Shown: in pieces, positions 26,897 through 35,548 of the stretch | Layout: every line of letters starts with the position of its first letter | How positions within the stretch are numbered: position 1 is the first letter of the stretch | Origin: Acholeplasmataceae bacterium | GTDB lineage: Bacteria > Bacillota_I > Bacilli_A > Acholeplasmatales > UBA5453 | NCBI GenBank assembly: GCA_012837645.1 | Contig: DUQU01000058.1 | Coordinates: 1 to 45,963 of the forward strand | Direction of reading: 5' to 3' | DNA: 45,963 nucleotides | The notes under the pieces: generated by a model | The model's input: the letters and a program-made list of their open reading frames with translations, nothing else | Databases searched by the model: none | Told to the model about the DNA's origin: nothing | Position numbers and translations under genes: made by a program

Positions 26897-27085
26897 TTAA
26901 GCTCGTTTAATGTTGCCTTTTTTTAAAGCTCTTGCGGATATTTTTACTCGTTTAACATCGCCATTCTCATCAATGATTCTTACTGTTTGTAAGTTGGCTT
27001 TCCATTGTCGACGAGAGGAATTGAGCGCGTGACTGCGCTTGTTTCCGAATTTTGTAGTTTTTCCTGTTAGATAACATTTAGCCAT
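26897..27085 (-). CDS. rpmB: 50S ribosomal protein L28
   Basis: This 62-residue basic protein starts [15 protein letters not shown], the usual bL28 N terminus, and continues through [15 protein letters not shown] and [21 protein letters not shown] precedes the ATG at 27085. Longer in-frame starts fall inside the promoter. It lies on the opposite strand to thiN and fakA, unlike the co-directional arrangement in Bacillus. Confidence 0.96.
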   Translation of the reverse strand: MAKCYLTGKTTKFGNKRSHALNSSRRQWKANLQTVRIIDENGDVKRVKISARALKKGNIKRA

Positions 27086-27111
27086 ATTTTCACTCCTTTT
27101 AAGACCATGTA

Positions 27112-27140
27112 ATATTAACATATTAAATTTTATATTGCAA
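27112..27140 (-). promoter_or_regulatory. Promoter of rpmB
   Basis: On the minus strand, TTGCAA (27140-27135) and TAATAT (27117-27112) are separated by 17 bp. The CAAGT-TAT-ACTTG dyad overlaps the -35 box. Confidence 0.6.
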
Positions 27141-27220
27141 GTTATACTTGTGATTATAGTTTAAAATTCAGTAAAATTGTGGTAAATTATGAGAAAAAAT
27201 GTTGTGGTGGTTTAATTTAT

Positions 27221-27283
27221 TTGCTTTTTAATTAAAAATAGTATAAGATAAACTTGAATTTGAGTTAACTTATAGTTAATCTC
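27221..27283 (+). promoter_or_regulatory. Probable fakA promoter with downstream dyad
   Basis: TTGCTT (27221-27226) and TAAGAT (27244-27249) have a 17-bp spacer. A 15-bp palindrome TTAACTTATAGTTAA follows at 27265-27279, near the expected transcript start, where a repressor could bind. Confidence 0.4.
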
Positions 27284-27407
27284 CATTAAATATCATCGTA
27301 GTATACAATTAAAACGGCATTTAAATGGCTTACTTGTGGGCCTCTTCAATAAAAAATTTAATCTATTCTTCAAATGCTCGTTTTTGCTTGCAAAGGAGAA
27401 AAAAAAT

Positions 27408-29081
27408 ATGGCTAAATCAATTAGCGGATCTTTATTTAAAAAAATGATTACAAACGGAGCAATTAATCTAAAAAATAATCATCAAGAAATTAATCACTTG
27501 AATGTTTTTCCTGTTCCTGATGGTGATACAGGCACTAATATGCAAATGACTATTATGGCGGGAGTAAAAGAGGTAACAAATTCTAAATCTAAATCTATTG
27601 TCGATGTTTCAAAAATTCTATCAAGAGGTTGCTTGATGGGTGCACGGGGAAATTCAGGTGTAATATTAAGTCAGTTTTTTAGAGGTTTATATGCTGAAAT
27701 TTCCACTATTAAAAACGGCAGCGCGACAATTGATGAATTTATTAATGCCTTAATCGGTGGCTATCAAATGGCTTATAAGGCTGTTATGACACCAGTTGAA
27801 GGTACTATTTTAACAGTCGTTAGAGAGGCAGCTGACGCCGTTCATGAACGGAAACATGAATTTAATACTATTGAAGAAGTTTTATCAGTTTATTTAGATG
27901 AAGCTCGTGTTAGTTTAGAAAATACTCCTGAATTATTACCCGTTTTAAAAGAAGCTGGTGTTGTTGATAGCGGAGGGGCAGGTTTTATTAGAATTATCGA
28001 AGGAATGCTTTGGGCTCTTCAAGGTGAAATGCTTCAAACAGAAGTTGAGCCAACTATTGTTGCTGATAAACAAGAATCATTTTTAGGTCATGGTATTGAA
28101 GAGGCTGATATTAAGTTTGCTTATTGTACTGAATTTATAGTTAAATTAACTGATCAAGAAAACTTTGATAAAAACTCTTTAAAAAATATTTTAGAAAATA
28201 TGGGTGACTCATTAGTAATTGTTCATGATGATGATCTTTTAAAAGTTCACGTTCACACTAATCAACCTGGAGTAGTTATTACTTTAGGTCAAAAATATGG
28301 TGAGCTTCAAACTATGAAAGTCGATAATATGAAACTCCAACATTCTGATATTGTAGAAACACTTTATCTCCACGAAGAAATGGAAGAGAAAATCGACTAT
28401 CAACCTATTAATGAGGTGAGAAAAGAGTTCGCAGTAATTTCTGTTTGCTTTGGTGAAGGAATTAAACAAGCTTTTAGTGAGTTAGGTGTCGATTATATTA
28501 TTGATGGCGGCCAAACTATGAATCCGCCTACTGAAGAATTTATTAAAGCGATTGAAGCTGTCAATGCTGAAAATGTAATTATTCTGCCTAACAACTCTAA
28601 TGTTATTTTAACAGCAGAACAAACTTTAGATATTTGCGAAAACGCCAACGTTAGAGTTTTAAAAACTAAATCGATTGCTCAAGGGTATGCAGCACTAATG
28701 GTTTTTGATACTAATCAATCATTGGATGATAATGTAGAAGCGATGAGCGATGTAATGAATGAAATTAAAACTGGTGAACTAACTTACGCTGTCAGAGACA
28801 CTAAAATAAATGGTTTTGAAATTAAAGTTGGTGATTTTATTGGAATTTCTAAAGGAGAAATTAAAGCTCACCATCAAAATCGTCTTGATGCAATTAAAAA
28901 CTTAGTAAAAGAAATGGTCGATGACTACTCTGAGATTGCAACGATATTTTATGGGATGGATGTTCCTGAAAATGAAGTAAATTTATTAAGAGATTATTTG
29001 TTAAAACTTAATAGTGATTTAGAAGTTGAGTTAGTTAATGGTAAACAAGAAATATATCATTATGTTGTATCTATTGAATAA
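27408..29081 (+). CDS. fakA: Fatty acid kinase ATP-binding subunit (DAK/YloV family)
   Basis: This 557-residue protein has an N-terminal DhaL-like nucleotide-binding domain, with VPDGDTGTNMQ (Mg-ATP site, about residues 38-50) and GARGNSGVILSQFFRG. A middle domain and a C-terminal DegV-like/FakB-contact region (about 350-557) follow. With FakB proteins it phosphorylates exogenous fatty acids for phospholipid synthesis. I chose ATG 27408 (MAKSISG...) because AAAGGAG lies 9 bp upstream; the open frame extends further but without such support. It sits beside rpmB, as in other Firmicutes. Confidence 0.93.
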   Translation: MAKSISGSLFKKMITNGAINLKNNHQEINHLNVFPVPDGDTGTNMQMTIMAGVKEVTNSKSKSIVDVSKILSRGCLMGARGNSGVILSQFFRGLYAEISTIKNGSATIDEFINALIGGYQMAYKAVMTPVEGTILTVVREAADAVHERKHEFNTIEEVLSVYLDEARVSLENTPELLPVLKEAGVVDSGGAGFIRIIEGMLWALQGEMLQTEVEPTIVADKQESFLGHGIEEADIKFAYCTEFIVKLTDQENFDKNSLKNILENMGDSLVIVHDDDLLKVHVHTNQPGVVITLGQKYGELQTMKVDNMKLQHSDIVETLYLHEEMEEKIDYQPINEVRKEFAVISVCFGEGIKQAFSELGVDYIIDGGQTMNPPTEEFIKAIEAVNAENVIILPNNSNVILTAEQTLDICENANVRVLKTKSIAQGYAALMVFDTNQSLDDNVEAMSDVMNEIKTGELTYAVRDTKINGFEIKVGDFIGISKGEIKAHHQNRLDAIKNLVKEMVDDYSEIATIFYGMDVPENEVNLLRDYLLKLNSDLEVELVNGKQEIYHYVVSIE

Positions 29082-29101
29082 TTATTAAATATTGTTATAA
29101 T
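29074..29101 (+). promoter_or_regulatory. Promoter of tRNA-Leu
   Basis: TTGAAT (29074-29079) and TATAAT (29096-29101), 16-bp spacer, beginning in the fakA stop region. The transcript would start within the fakA terminator hairpin. Confidence 0.55.
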
Positions 29102-29102
29102 T

Positions 29103-29128
29103 AAAGGGAACTAAGAGTCCCTTTTTTA
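29103..29128 (+). terminator. Terminator of fakA
   Basis: AAAGGGA (29103-29109) and TCCCTTT (29118-29124), loop ACTAAGAG, then a T-run. Confidence 0.8.
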
Positions 29129-29131
29129 TTT

Positions 29132-29217
29132 GCGGAGGTGGCGGAATGGTAGACGCGTATGTTTGAGGGGCATATAGCTTTTGGGCTGTGAGGGTTCAAG
29201 TCCCTTTCTCCGCACCA
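29132..29217 (+). tRNA. tRNA-Leu (GAG)
   Basis: The 86-base gene folds as a class II tRNA with acceptor GCGGAGG/TTCTCCGC, anticodon stem TATGT/GCATA and anticodon GAG at 29165-29167, which reads CUC and CUU. It has a long variable arm, T-arm GGGTTCAAGTCCC and an encoded CCA. It stands alone between fakA and the RDD gene. Confidence 0.96.
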
Positions 29218-29229
29218 AATAATGATAAA

Positions 29230-29252
29230 AAGGACTTTTATGTCCTTGTTTT
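29230..29252 (+). terminator. Probable terminator of tRNA-Leu
   Basis: AAGGAC (29230-29235), loop TTTTAT and GTCCTT (29242-29247), followed by GTTTTATTT. It overlaps the only ATG starts available to the RDD gene, so either this is not a terminator or the RDD gene starts further on. Confidence 0.5.
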
Positions 29253-29722
29253 ATTTAAGTGAGGTGGTTATAATCGTACCTAGATTTGAAAAAAGAGTGC
29301 GCGCATTCGCAATTGATACTTCAGGGATGATGCTCGCGATAATTTTAACTCTTTTTGTGTCTTCGCTTTTGCGCTTTATTATTTTATCGATAGTATTTTT
29401 ATTTATCTATATTGTTCCTTATTTTATTTCTTCAGGGCAGTCCTTTGGGAAAAGAATTCAAGGAATAAAAATTGTGAGAATGGATGATAAAAATGCCAAT
29501 GTTTTTATTGTTATTTCAAGGCAATTATTTATTTTATTAGCTTCGGTTTTATCTTTTGGAATTTATTTGATTTTCGGTTATTTTTTTATTACTGAAAAAG
29601 GAGTTAGCAGAACCATTCATGATTATATTTTTAAAACAAAAGTAATCGATTTAAAGGTGGAACCTAAAGGCAAAAACGATATCTTAGGAAAACCAGAATC
29701 GCTTAAAAAAAGAGGGTTATAA
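29240..29722 (+). CDS. RDD-family membrane protein (start uncertain)
   Basis: This protein of about 150-160 residues has three to four membrane segments and the RDD pattern: KRVRAFAIDTSGM in the first segment and SGQSFGKRIQGIKIV in the loop. RDD proteins are poorly characterised; some take part in ion or solute movement. The annotated start is ATG 29240 with AAAAAGGA upstream, but both lie in the tRNA terminator hairpin. A strong GAGGTGG at 29261-29267 points instead to a non-canonical start, ATC 29273 or ATA 29270, just before VPRFEKR. The stop directly abuts the amylase ATG, suggesting co-transcription. Confidence 0.72.
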   Translation: MSLFYLSEVVIIVPRFEKRVRAFAIDTSGMMLAIILTLFVSSLLRFIILSIVFLFIYIVPYFISSGQSFGKRIQGIKIVRMDDKNANVFIVISRQLFILLASVLSFGIYLIFGYFFITEKGVSRTIHDYIFKTKVIDLKVEPKGKNDILGKPESLKKRGL

Positions 29723-31240
29723 ATGAAAAAAATAATAAGTTTTATAATGTTGTTGTTAATTGGTTTTATTTTAATTGGCTGCGAAGAAAACGATGGTGAA
29801 AAATTAGCGGAATTGTTCCCTCAAAATGATATTTATTATAGCCTTTTTGTGCGTTCTTTTGCTGATAGTGATGGTGATGGTATTGGTGATTTAAATGGCG
29901 TAAGAGAAAATCTTGATTATTTAGTTGATTTAGGTATTACTGCAATTTGGCTTTTACCGATTAACCCTTCGCCAACTTATCATGGTTATGACGTTACTGA
30001 TTACAAGGCGATAAATCCTGATTATGGAACGATGGCTGATTTTGATAATTTAGTAAAAGAAGCAGAGGCTAAAGGAATTAAAATTATGCTCGATCTCGTA
30101 ATTAATCATACTTCTGATCAGCATCCTTGGTTTATGGAGGCGAAAAAAGGAGTTAACAATCCTTACCGAGATTATTATCTTTGGACTAGTGAAACCAAAG
30201 CTTATGAAACTTTCGTTGGCGGGATGGTCGATTTAAATTTAAATAATGAAAAAGTAGTCAGTGAAATAAAAGAAATTGTTGATTTTTATTTAGAAAAAGG
30301 TGTTTTAGGTTTTCGTTTGGATGCTGCTCAACATTTTTTTGATAATCCTGCTGAAACAGCGGTAACAATTAAAAACATTATCTTTCTAAATGATTTAAAT
30401 AGTTATGTCAAAGAAAAAGCTCCTAATAGTTTTATTGTTGGCGAAGTCTTTGTTAGTGATCCTTATGTAACGAGTCGTTATTTTGGTTCTCTCGATGCTG
30501 TTTTTAATTTTTATCTTCAACAAGCAATTGTCGATAAAGTAATTGTTGGTGGTAGTAGCTATTTATTTGTTAATAACTTATTGAGAAGTTATCAAGAAAT
30601 TCTTGCTTATGACCCCTATTTTGTAGATGCTCCTTTTATTTCTAATCATGATATGGACCGGATTGCATCTAAGGTTACCGATCTTGATAAACTTAAATTA
30701 GGAGTGAGAACTTTATTAACTCTTCCAGGAAGCCCTTTTATATATTATGGTGATGAAATCGGTCTTAAAGGAAAACGTTATGAAGGCGATAGAATTAATG
30801 GCAGAGTCGTTTATGATGAGTACCGCAGGCAACCTTTTTTATGGGGTGATGAAAGAGAAACAAGTTGGCTAGCTTCTGATGGTTCTAATCAAGATACTAA
30901 AAACATTAATATTCAAAAAGATGATCCTAATAGCTTGTATAATACTTACCGAGAATTTATTGAAATTAGAAAAAATAATATCGCTTTAATGTATGGTAAT
31001 ACTCTTTATGAGTATAAAGATAACACGAGCAAACTTCAAGGTTACGTGATTGTTTTAGATGAGGGAAAATACCAACAAGCAGTGTTAGTTTTACATAATT
31101 TAGGTGGAGAAGAAATCACCTTAGAGTTAAACTATAAAAAACTTATTTATGGTAATGGACTTAAAATCGGCCCTAAACAATCTGCTTTATATGAACTTGA
31201 TTTTAATGAGTTAGAAAACTACGTCAATGTTTTTAATTAG
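29723..31240 (+). CDS. Lipoprotein alpha-amylase (GH13)
   Basis: This 505-residue protein starts with a signal peptide and lipobox LIGC (C20), so it should be anchored outside the membrane. The GH13 (beta/alpha)8 barrel has nucleophile D200 in GFRLDAAQ, acid/base E241 in VGEVF and D310 in SNHDMD. The N-terminal DGDGIGDLNGV calcium-type loop is present. It should cut alpha-1,4 glucans or maltodextrins to shorter ones at the surface; an oligo-1,6-glucosidase-like specificity cannot be excluded. Its stop overlaps the DUF1189-like gene. Confidence 0.92.
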   Translation: MKKIISFIMLLLIGFILIGCEENDGEKLAELFPQNDIYYSLFVRSFADSDGDGIGDLNGVRENLDYLVDLGITAIWLLPINPSPTYHGYDVTDYKAINPDYGTMADFDNLVKEAEAKGIKIMLDLVINHTSDQHPWFMEAKKGVNNPYRDYYLWTSETKAYETFVGGMVDLNLNNEKVVSEIKEIVDFYLEKGVLGFRLDAAQHFFDNPAETAVTIKNIIFLNDLNSYVKEKAPNSFIVGEVFVSDPYVTSRYFGSLDAVFNFYLQQAIVDKVIVGGSSYLFVNNLLRSYQEILAYDPYFVDAPFISNHDMDRIASKVTDLDKLKLGVRTLLTLPGSPFIYYGDEIGLKGKRYEGDRINGRVVYDEYRRQPFLWGDERETSWLASDGSNQDTKNINIQKDDPNSLYNTYREFIEIRKNNIALMYGNTLYEYKDNTSKLQGYVIVLDEGKYQQAVLVLHNLGGEEITLELNYKKLIYGNGLKIGPKQSALYELDFNELENYVNVFN

Positions 31241-32042
31241 ATATCTTAAATATTCATTTGATTTTAAAAATATTTTAAAAAGAGGAGAAGAGCCTTTTTT
31301 TAAAGTAATTATCTATTTCTTAATCGTGATGTTAATCGCGACTTTTCCGCTTAGTTATTTGATCGTTACTAATGAGGGCACGCAACTTGATTTTATTTTA
31401 GAGGACATGAAAAAAACACCAATTGGATGGAACCTTCCTGCCAACGATGTTTATATTAAAAACAATCAATTGTTTTTTCCTGACCAAAAAGAGTATGTTA
31501 ATAGCCATGAAGGAATTGAATATGTTTTTAATTATCAGGGTGAAGACTATGATTTAACTATTAAGCAAGTATTATTAAAAAAGGATTACCTTGTTTATAT
31601 AGATGGGAAAGGAAGTTATTTAAAAAGCGATGGCTATCAAGGCTTTTTTCAAGATGAGTTTGATTTAAGTTTACTTATAAGAAGTAGTGGTGAAGAACGC
31701 CATGAATATTATTTGGATTTTGCCTATGGAGTAGAGAAATCTTTTCGTAAATATATTATTTTTTACGCGCTTTTAAGAAATCTCTTTACGACTATTTTTA
31801 TTAATAGCATCTTCGTAGTTTTAATGGCGCTTTTAATGCAAGTTTTTAGACTTGGTCATGCCAAATTTTTGACTGTTGTTAGTAGTATTAAAATAGTAAT
31901 GTTTGCCTCTTTATTACCGACGGTTTTGAGTTTTATTTTTGGACTTATCGTTCCTGGTTTCGCTCCAGTAGTATTTAATTTGGCTTTAGGTTTGGAAATA
32001 ATGATAGTAATGTTAATTTTTTCGCGGCGCCAAATTGCATAA
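31227..32042 (+). CDS. DUF1189-like membrane protein (maltodextrin-associated)
   Basis: This 271-residue protein has the same plan as the 13976 protein: an N-terminal segment (about 25-45), an extracytoplasmic beta-rich domain of about 130 residues, and three C-terminal membrane segments ending near the C terminus. DUF1189 includes YvdJ of the Bacillus maltodextrin cluster. It overlaps the amylase by 14 bp without a clear ribosome binding site of its own, so translation is probably coupled. The role is unknown; the neighbours suggest a link to glucan use. Confidence 0.65.
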   Translation: MFLIRYLKYSFDFKNILKRGEEPFFKVIIYFLIVMLIATFPLSYLIVTNEGTQLDFILEDMKKTPIGWNLPANDVYIKNNQLFFPDQKEYVNSHEGIEYVFNYQGEDYDLTIKQVLLKKDYLVYIDGKGSYLKSDGYQGFFQDEFDLSLLIRSSGEERHEYYLDFAYGVEKSFRKYIIFYALLRNLFTTIFINSIFVVLMALLMQVFRLGHAKFLTVVSSIKIVMFASLLPTVLSFIFGLIVPGFAPVVFNLALGLEIMIVMLIFSRRQIA

Positions 32043-32062
32043 AAAAAGGCTCTTTGCGAGCC
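32040..32062 (-). terminator. Terminator of the pulA operon
   Basis: AGGCTC (32046-32051), loop TTTGC and GAGCCT (32057-32062). On the minus strand the hairpin is followed by seven T, so it ends the pulA-lipoprotein transcript. No T-run is present on the plus strand. Confidence 0.75.
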
Positions 32063-32063
32063 T

Positions 32064-32441
32064 CTATGGTAATTGAATTAAATTTTCTTCTAACGATAAG
32101 CCAGGGTTGGTATCATCTTTGTTGATTATGAAAATGATTTTACCTAGACTAATTTCTGAAGAGCTTTCTAACATTGAAAAATTGATTTCCAGTTGATACT
32201 TTTGAAAGCCAATCTCAGCACTAATGCTATCATATATTTGTCTTGTAGTATCGTTAACTATTTCATTTAAATCACTTTCGTTAGTGATGTTTTTTTCAAT
32301 TAAAACATCATAACTATAAATGTTTAGAAAAGAGTCGTGGCTTTTGTTGGTAATATTGACATCAACAGTCTTACTCTTATCCCCGCAGCCAACTAATAAA
32401 ACGGTTATTAGTAATAGTGAATATAACAATATTTTTTTCAT
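32064..32441 (-). CDS. Small lipoprotein, unknown
   Basis: This 125-residue protein has a signal peptide and lipobox LVGC (C19). The rest is a small beta/alpha domain of about 100 residues that I do not recognise. It overlaps pulA by ATGA and has AGGAGG upstream, so it is made together with the pullulanase. A surface helper role in glucan use is inferred only from that coupling. Confidence 0.75.
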   Translation of the reverse strand: MKKILLYSLLLITVLLVGCGDKSKTVDVNITNKSHDSFLNIYSYDVLIEKNITNESDLNEIVNDTTRQIYDSISAEIGFQKYQLEINFSMLESSSEISLGKIIFIINKDDTNPGLSLEENLIQLP

Positions 32442-35368
32442 GATAAGCCTCCTAAATTAACACGATATTTATTTCCCTTAACATGTAGTGTATAAGTAAC
32501 TAAGTGCTTTTTGTTGTTAAGGTCTTTTATTAAAACTGTAATAGTATAATAACCGGGAACGTTAACATCATAATAATGAGAAGATGTTAAAGTGTAGCCT
32601 TCTTCATTATAAACATTAATATTTTTAAGGGGATTAAAACTTGCTCCTTTTTCAATTGTGATTTCATTTTTTAAAGTGGCGATTGTAATTTCTTTACTCA
32701 AGATTTTTTCTACTAAAATAGCTGTTGTATTGCGCGGTACATAAAAGCTGCCGCTAACTGTTTCTAAGCCCATTAAATCATAGTCTTCAAATGTTGTTAG
32801 TAAGTGATATTCTTTATCTAAATCAACATTTATTAAAGAACTATTGCTATTAGCATGATGAACAACAACCACATCGCCAACACTGCTGTTTCCTGTTATC
32901 TTAAAAGCGATACTATTGGCGCTATCTGAAGTTGTTAAGAAAGTTAAATTAGTTAAAATATCATTAGCATTATTAATTCTAAATTGTGGGTAAGTTTTTC
33001 TAATTGCAATTAAGGCTTTATAGTAATTAAAGACATTAAGGTAATCTATTTTTCGGTCCCACCTTAATTGGTTAACGGAATCAGGTGATTCATATGAGTT
33101 TTCATCATAACCGCTGGAAAGTGGTTTAGAACGCATAAACTCTACCCCAGCATGTAAAAAGGGAATTCCTTGAGATGTTAGTGTAATCGCGTTAGCTTGG
33201 ACGACTAAATCTTGAGCTTTTGTTGGTGTAACTCCCGTTAATCTCAGCTTATCAAAAAGGGTATTATTATCGTGTGCGGAAACGTAATTAATCGTTTTAT
33301 TAGGATCTAAGTGCCATTTTGTAATATTGATATTAGGGTAATTGACACCTCCAACAATTCCATATTTGATTTTATTGATGATGTCTTGCGATGTTTCACC
33401 TTGAACCCATCCGGGTTCATCTTTTTGAAAGACAGAACCTTTAACAGCGTCTCTAAAATCATCATTAAAGGCGCCAACTTCTGTTAAATTTTTAATGTTG
33501 TTTTTCCCAGCAGCGAGACTTTCAGGAAGTGGGGTGTCACCGCCATCCCAAGGTTCGCCGTAAATGATAATAGTAGGGTCGATTTTTTTAAGTTCTTCAC
33601 TAATTAGGTTCATCGTTTCGATATCATGAAGAGCCATTAAATCAAACCGGAAGCCAGAGAGGTTATACTCTTTAGCCCAAAACAAGACTGAATCTAGGAT
33701 GAACTTTTGCATCATCTTTCTTTCTGAAGCGGTTTCGTTTCCGGTCCCAGAGCCATTAGAAAAAGTTCCATTTTCATTTAAACGATGATAATAACCAGGG
33801 ACGATTAAATTAAAATTGGAGTCTCCAGAAGGGCCGGTATGATTATAAACAACATCCATAATAATTCTTAAATTATTTTCACTATAAGTTTGGACGACTT
33901 CTTTAAATTCTTTAATGCGGGTTTTTCCATCGAAGGGATTAGAAGAATAAGAACCTTCTAAAGTATTGAAATTATAAGGCATGTAACCCCAATTAAAAAT
34001 TTTATTATAGTAAGGGTTATGAAAGACTTCAACTTCATCAACGTAGCCAAAATCAAAAATTGGTAGTAATTGGACTGCATTAACCCCTAACTCTAAAATG
34101 TGATCAAAACCGGTTGTAACAGTTTCGCCTCTTTTAGTATAAGTAGTATTAGTTTCTTGAAGGCCTAAAAATTTACCTCTGTTTTCTTCATTACCTGTCC
34201 AAGATTGATGAGTTGTTAAATCGCGAACATGAAGTTCATAAACGATATAATCGGTTAAGTTGGTAATAGTATTAGGTCTGTTATTGTATTGCCAGTTTTT
34301 GGGGTTTAAACTCTTAAAATCAACGATCATTCCTCTTAATCCATTAGCCCCGGTAGAATATGCATAAGGGTCGACGACTTCAGAAACAAGATCTCCATTA
34401 GTAACGGTATATGTATAATATTTAAAGAGATAATCTTTACTTAAAGTAATCTCCCAAGCACCATTTTCAATTTTTTCTAAAGAATAACTTTCATAGGGGG
34501 TTAATTCATCATTTTTTTCGCCTAAATCATCATAATTAGGATGTCCTTGTTGATAAAGATTAAGCTCAACTTGAGAGCTAATCGGAGCCCAAAGACGAAA
34601 AGTTATTTCATCCTCTGAGATGATTACTCCCAAATCACCTTCATAAGTAAAACTATTTTCAAATAAAGGTGTGTCATATAAATTTTGAATGGAAATTGCC
34701 TTTTCTGAAACTTGCTCATCATCAAAATAAACCTTTAAGACGTAACTCTTTTTAATATCCACTTCTTGATAGCTAAAGTTAAAGTTTTTTGAAGTGTTTA
34801 TCCCCTCATAGACTTTATTACTATTTTCATAGAGTTCATATTTCTGAGCAGCCTTTGTGAGACTAACGATAATTTTATTAGATTTATCAAAGTGGGCTGA
34901 TAGTATTTTATCGCGGTAATCAGGACGATTATTATTTAAATCATCGTTATTTACCCCAATGTTGATATCTCCTTCAACAATGTAAGCGTGAATTTTGCCA
35001 TCGACAACATCAGCGTTACTAAAGTCAATGTAGCGGTCGATTCCCTCAAATTCTCTCATGCCACCCCAACCACTGCCTTTTTTAACAATAATACCAACAA
35101 CATCAGAAGAACTATAATATCCCTCGCTTAAATCAATAGTAAAACTGGCACCATATTCGTCTATTTCAGTACTTTCAAAAGGGTGTTCCTTACCTTCTAA
35201 CGAAGAAGGCTTATAAGGCCAAACCCAAGCATTAAAACCGCTATAATTGTCATCATAACGGAAATAATGGACGACTAATTTAGTTGCTTTTTCAGTCTCT
35301 GCTTTAATAAAAAAGAGAAAAAAGAATGTTAGTGGTAAGATCAAAATACTAAGAAACACTTTTTTCAT
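32438..35368 (-). CDS. pulA: Secreted type I pullulanase (CBM41-CBM48-GH13)
   Basis: This 976-residue protein has a signal peptide (cleavage near residues 22-25), a CBM41/PUD starch-binding domain (about 30-135), a linker domain (about 140-235) and CBM48 (about 245-340). The GH13 barrel contains MDVVYNHTG, nucleophile D576 in GFRFDL, E605 in YGEPWDGG and D700 in SAHDNNT, plus the type I pullulanase NWGYMPYNF motif. A C-terminal Ig-like domain (about 890-970) completes it. It cleaves alpha-1,6 branches in starch, pullulan or glycogen outside the cell. No lipobox or wall anchor is seen. It is transcribed divergently from the starch-binding/malEFG operon. Confidence 0.95.
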   Translation of the reverse strand: MKKVFLSILILPLTFFFLFFIKAETEKATKLVVHYFRYDDNYSGFNAWVWPYKPSSLEGKEHPFESTEIDEYGASFTIDLSEGYYSSSDVVGIIVKKGSGWGGMREFEGIDRYIDFSNADVVDGKIHAYIVEGDINIGVNNDDLNNNRPDYRDKILSAHFDKSNKIIVSLTKAAQKYELYENSNKVYEGINTSKNFNFSYQEVDIKKSYVLKVYFDDEQVSEKAISIQNLYDTPLFENSFTYEGDLGVIISEDEITFRLWAPISSQVELNLYQQGHPNYDDLGEKNDELTPYESYSLEKIENGAWEITLSKDYLFKYYTYTVTNGDLVSEVVDPYAYSTGANGLRGMIVDFKSLNPKNWQYNNRPNTITNLTDYIVYELHVRDLTTHQSWTGNEENRGKFLGLQETNTTYTKRGETVTTGFDHILELGVNAVQLLPIFDFGYVDEVEVFHNPYYNKIFNWGYMPYNFNTLEGSYSSNPFDGKTRIKEFKEVVQTYSENNLRIIMDVVYNHTGPSGDSNFNLIVPGYYHRLNENGTFSNGSGTGNETASERKMMQKFILDSVLFWAKEYNLSGFRFDLMALHDIETMNLISEELKKIDPTIIIYGEPWDGGDTPLPESLAAGKNNIKNLTEVGAFNDDFRDAVKGSVFQKDEPGWVQGETSQDIINKIKYGIVGGVNYPNINITKWHLDPNKTINYVSAHDNNTLFDKLRLTGVTPTKAQDLVVQANAITLTSQGIPFLHAGVEFMRSKPLSSGYDENSYESPDSVNQLRWDRKIDYLNVFNYYKALIAIRKTYPQFRINNANDILTNLTFLTTSDSANSIAFKITGNSSVGDVVVVHHANSNSSLINVDLDKEYHLLTTFEDYDLMGLETVSGSFYVPRNTTAILVEKILSKEITIATLKNEITIEKGASFNPLKNINVYNEEGYTLTSSHYYDVNVPGYYTITVLIKDLNNKKHLVTYTLHVKGNKYRVNLGGLS

Positions 35369-35548
35369 TAAAAATCCCTCCTCTTAATAATTTTTACTTT
35401 CAATGTTATTATACATTATTTTATAATAATGAGAGCGATTACAAACTAAAACCGATACCACATTATGATAATCACCGAAAACGTTTACAAGGTTTCAGAG
35501 CTATGATATAATCAAATTACATTATGGAATAGAAAAAGGAGGAAAAAA
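35369..35548. promoter_or_regulatory. Divergent control region of pulA and the malEFG operon
   Basis: On the plus side, TTTACA (35484-35489) and TATAAT (35507-35512) are spaced by 17 bp. The palindrome AAACGTTT at 35479-35486, a LacI/MalR-type core, overlaps the -35 box. A related sequence, GCGATTACAA (35435-35444 region), may be a second, weaker site on the pulA side. For pulA a minus-strand TATAAT is seen at 35413-35408. This layout fits joint repression of both operons. Confidence 0.65.

Larger units (their letters stand above)
27086..27407. other. Intergenic region between rpmB and fakA
   Basis: No gene is seen. The region holds the divergent promoters of rpmB and fakA and three dyads: CAAGT-TAT-ACTTG at 27138-27150, TTAACT-TAT-AGTTAA with outer GAG/CTC arms at 27262-27283, and CATTTAAATG at 27318-27327. 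AAAGGAG at 27392-27398 is the fakA ribosome binding site. The yloU (Asp23-like) gene found here in Bacillus is missing. Confidence 0.5.
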
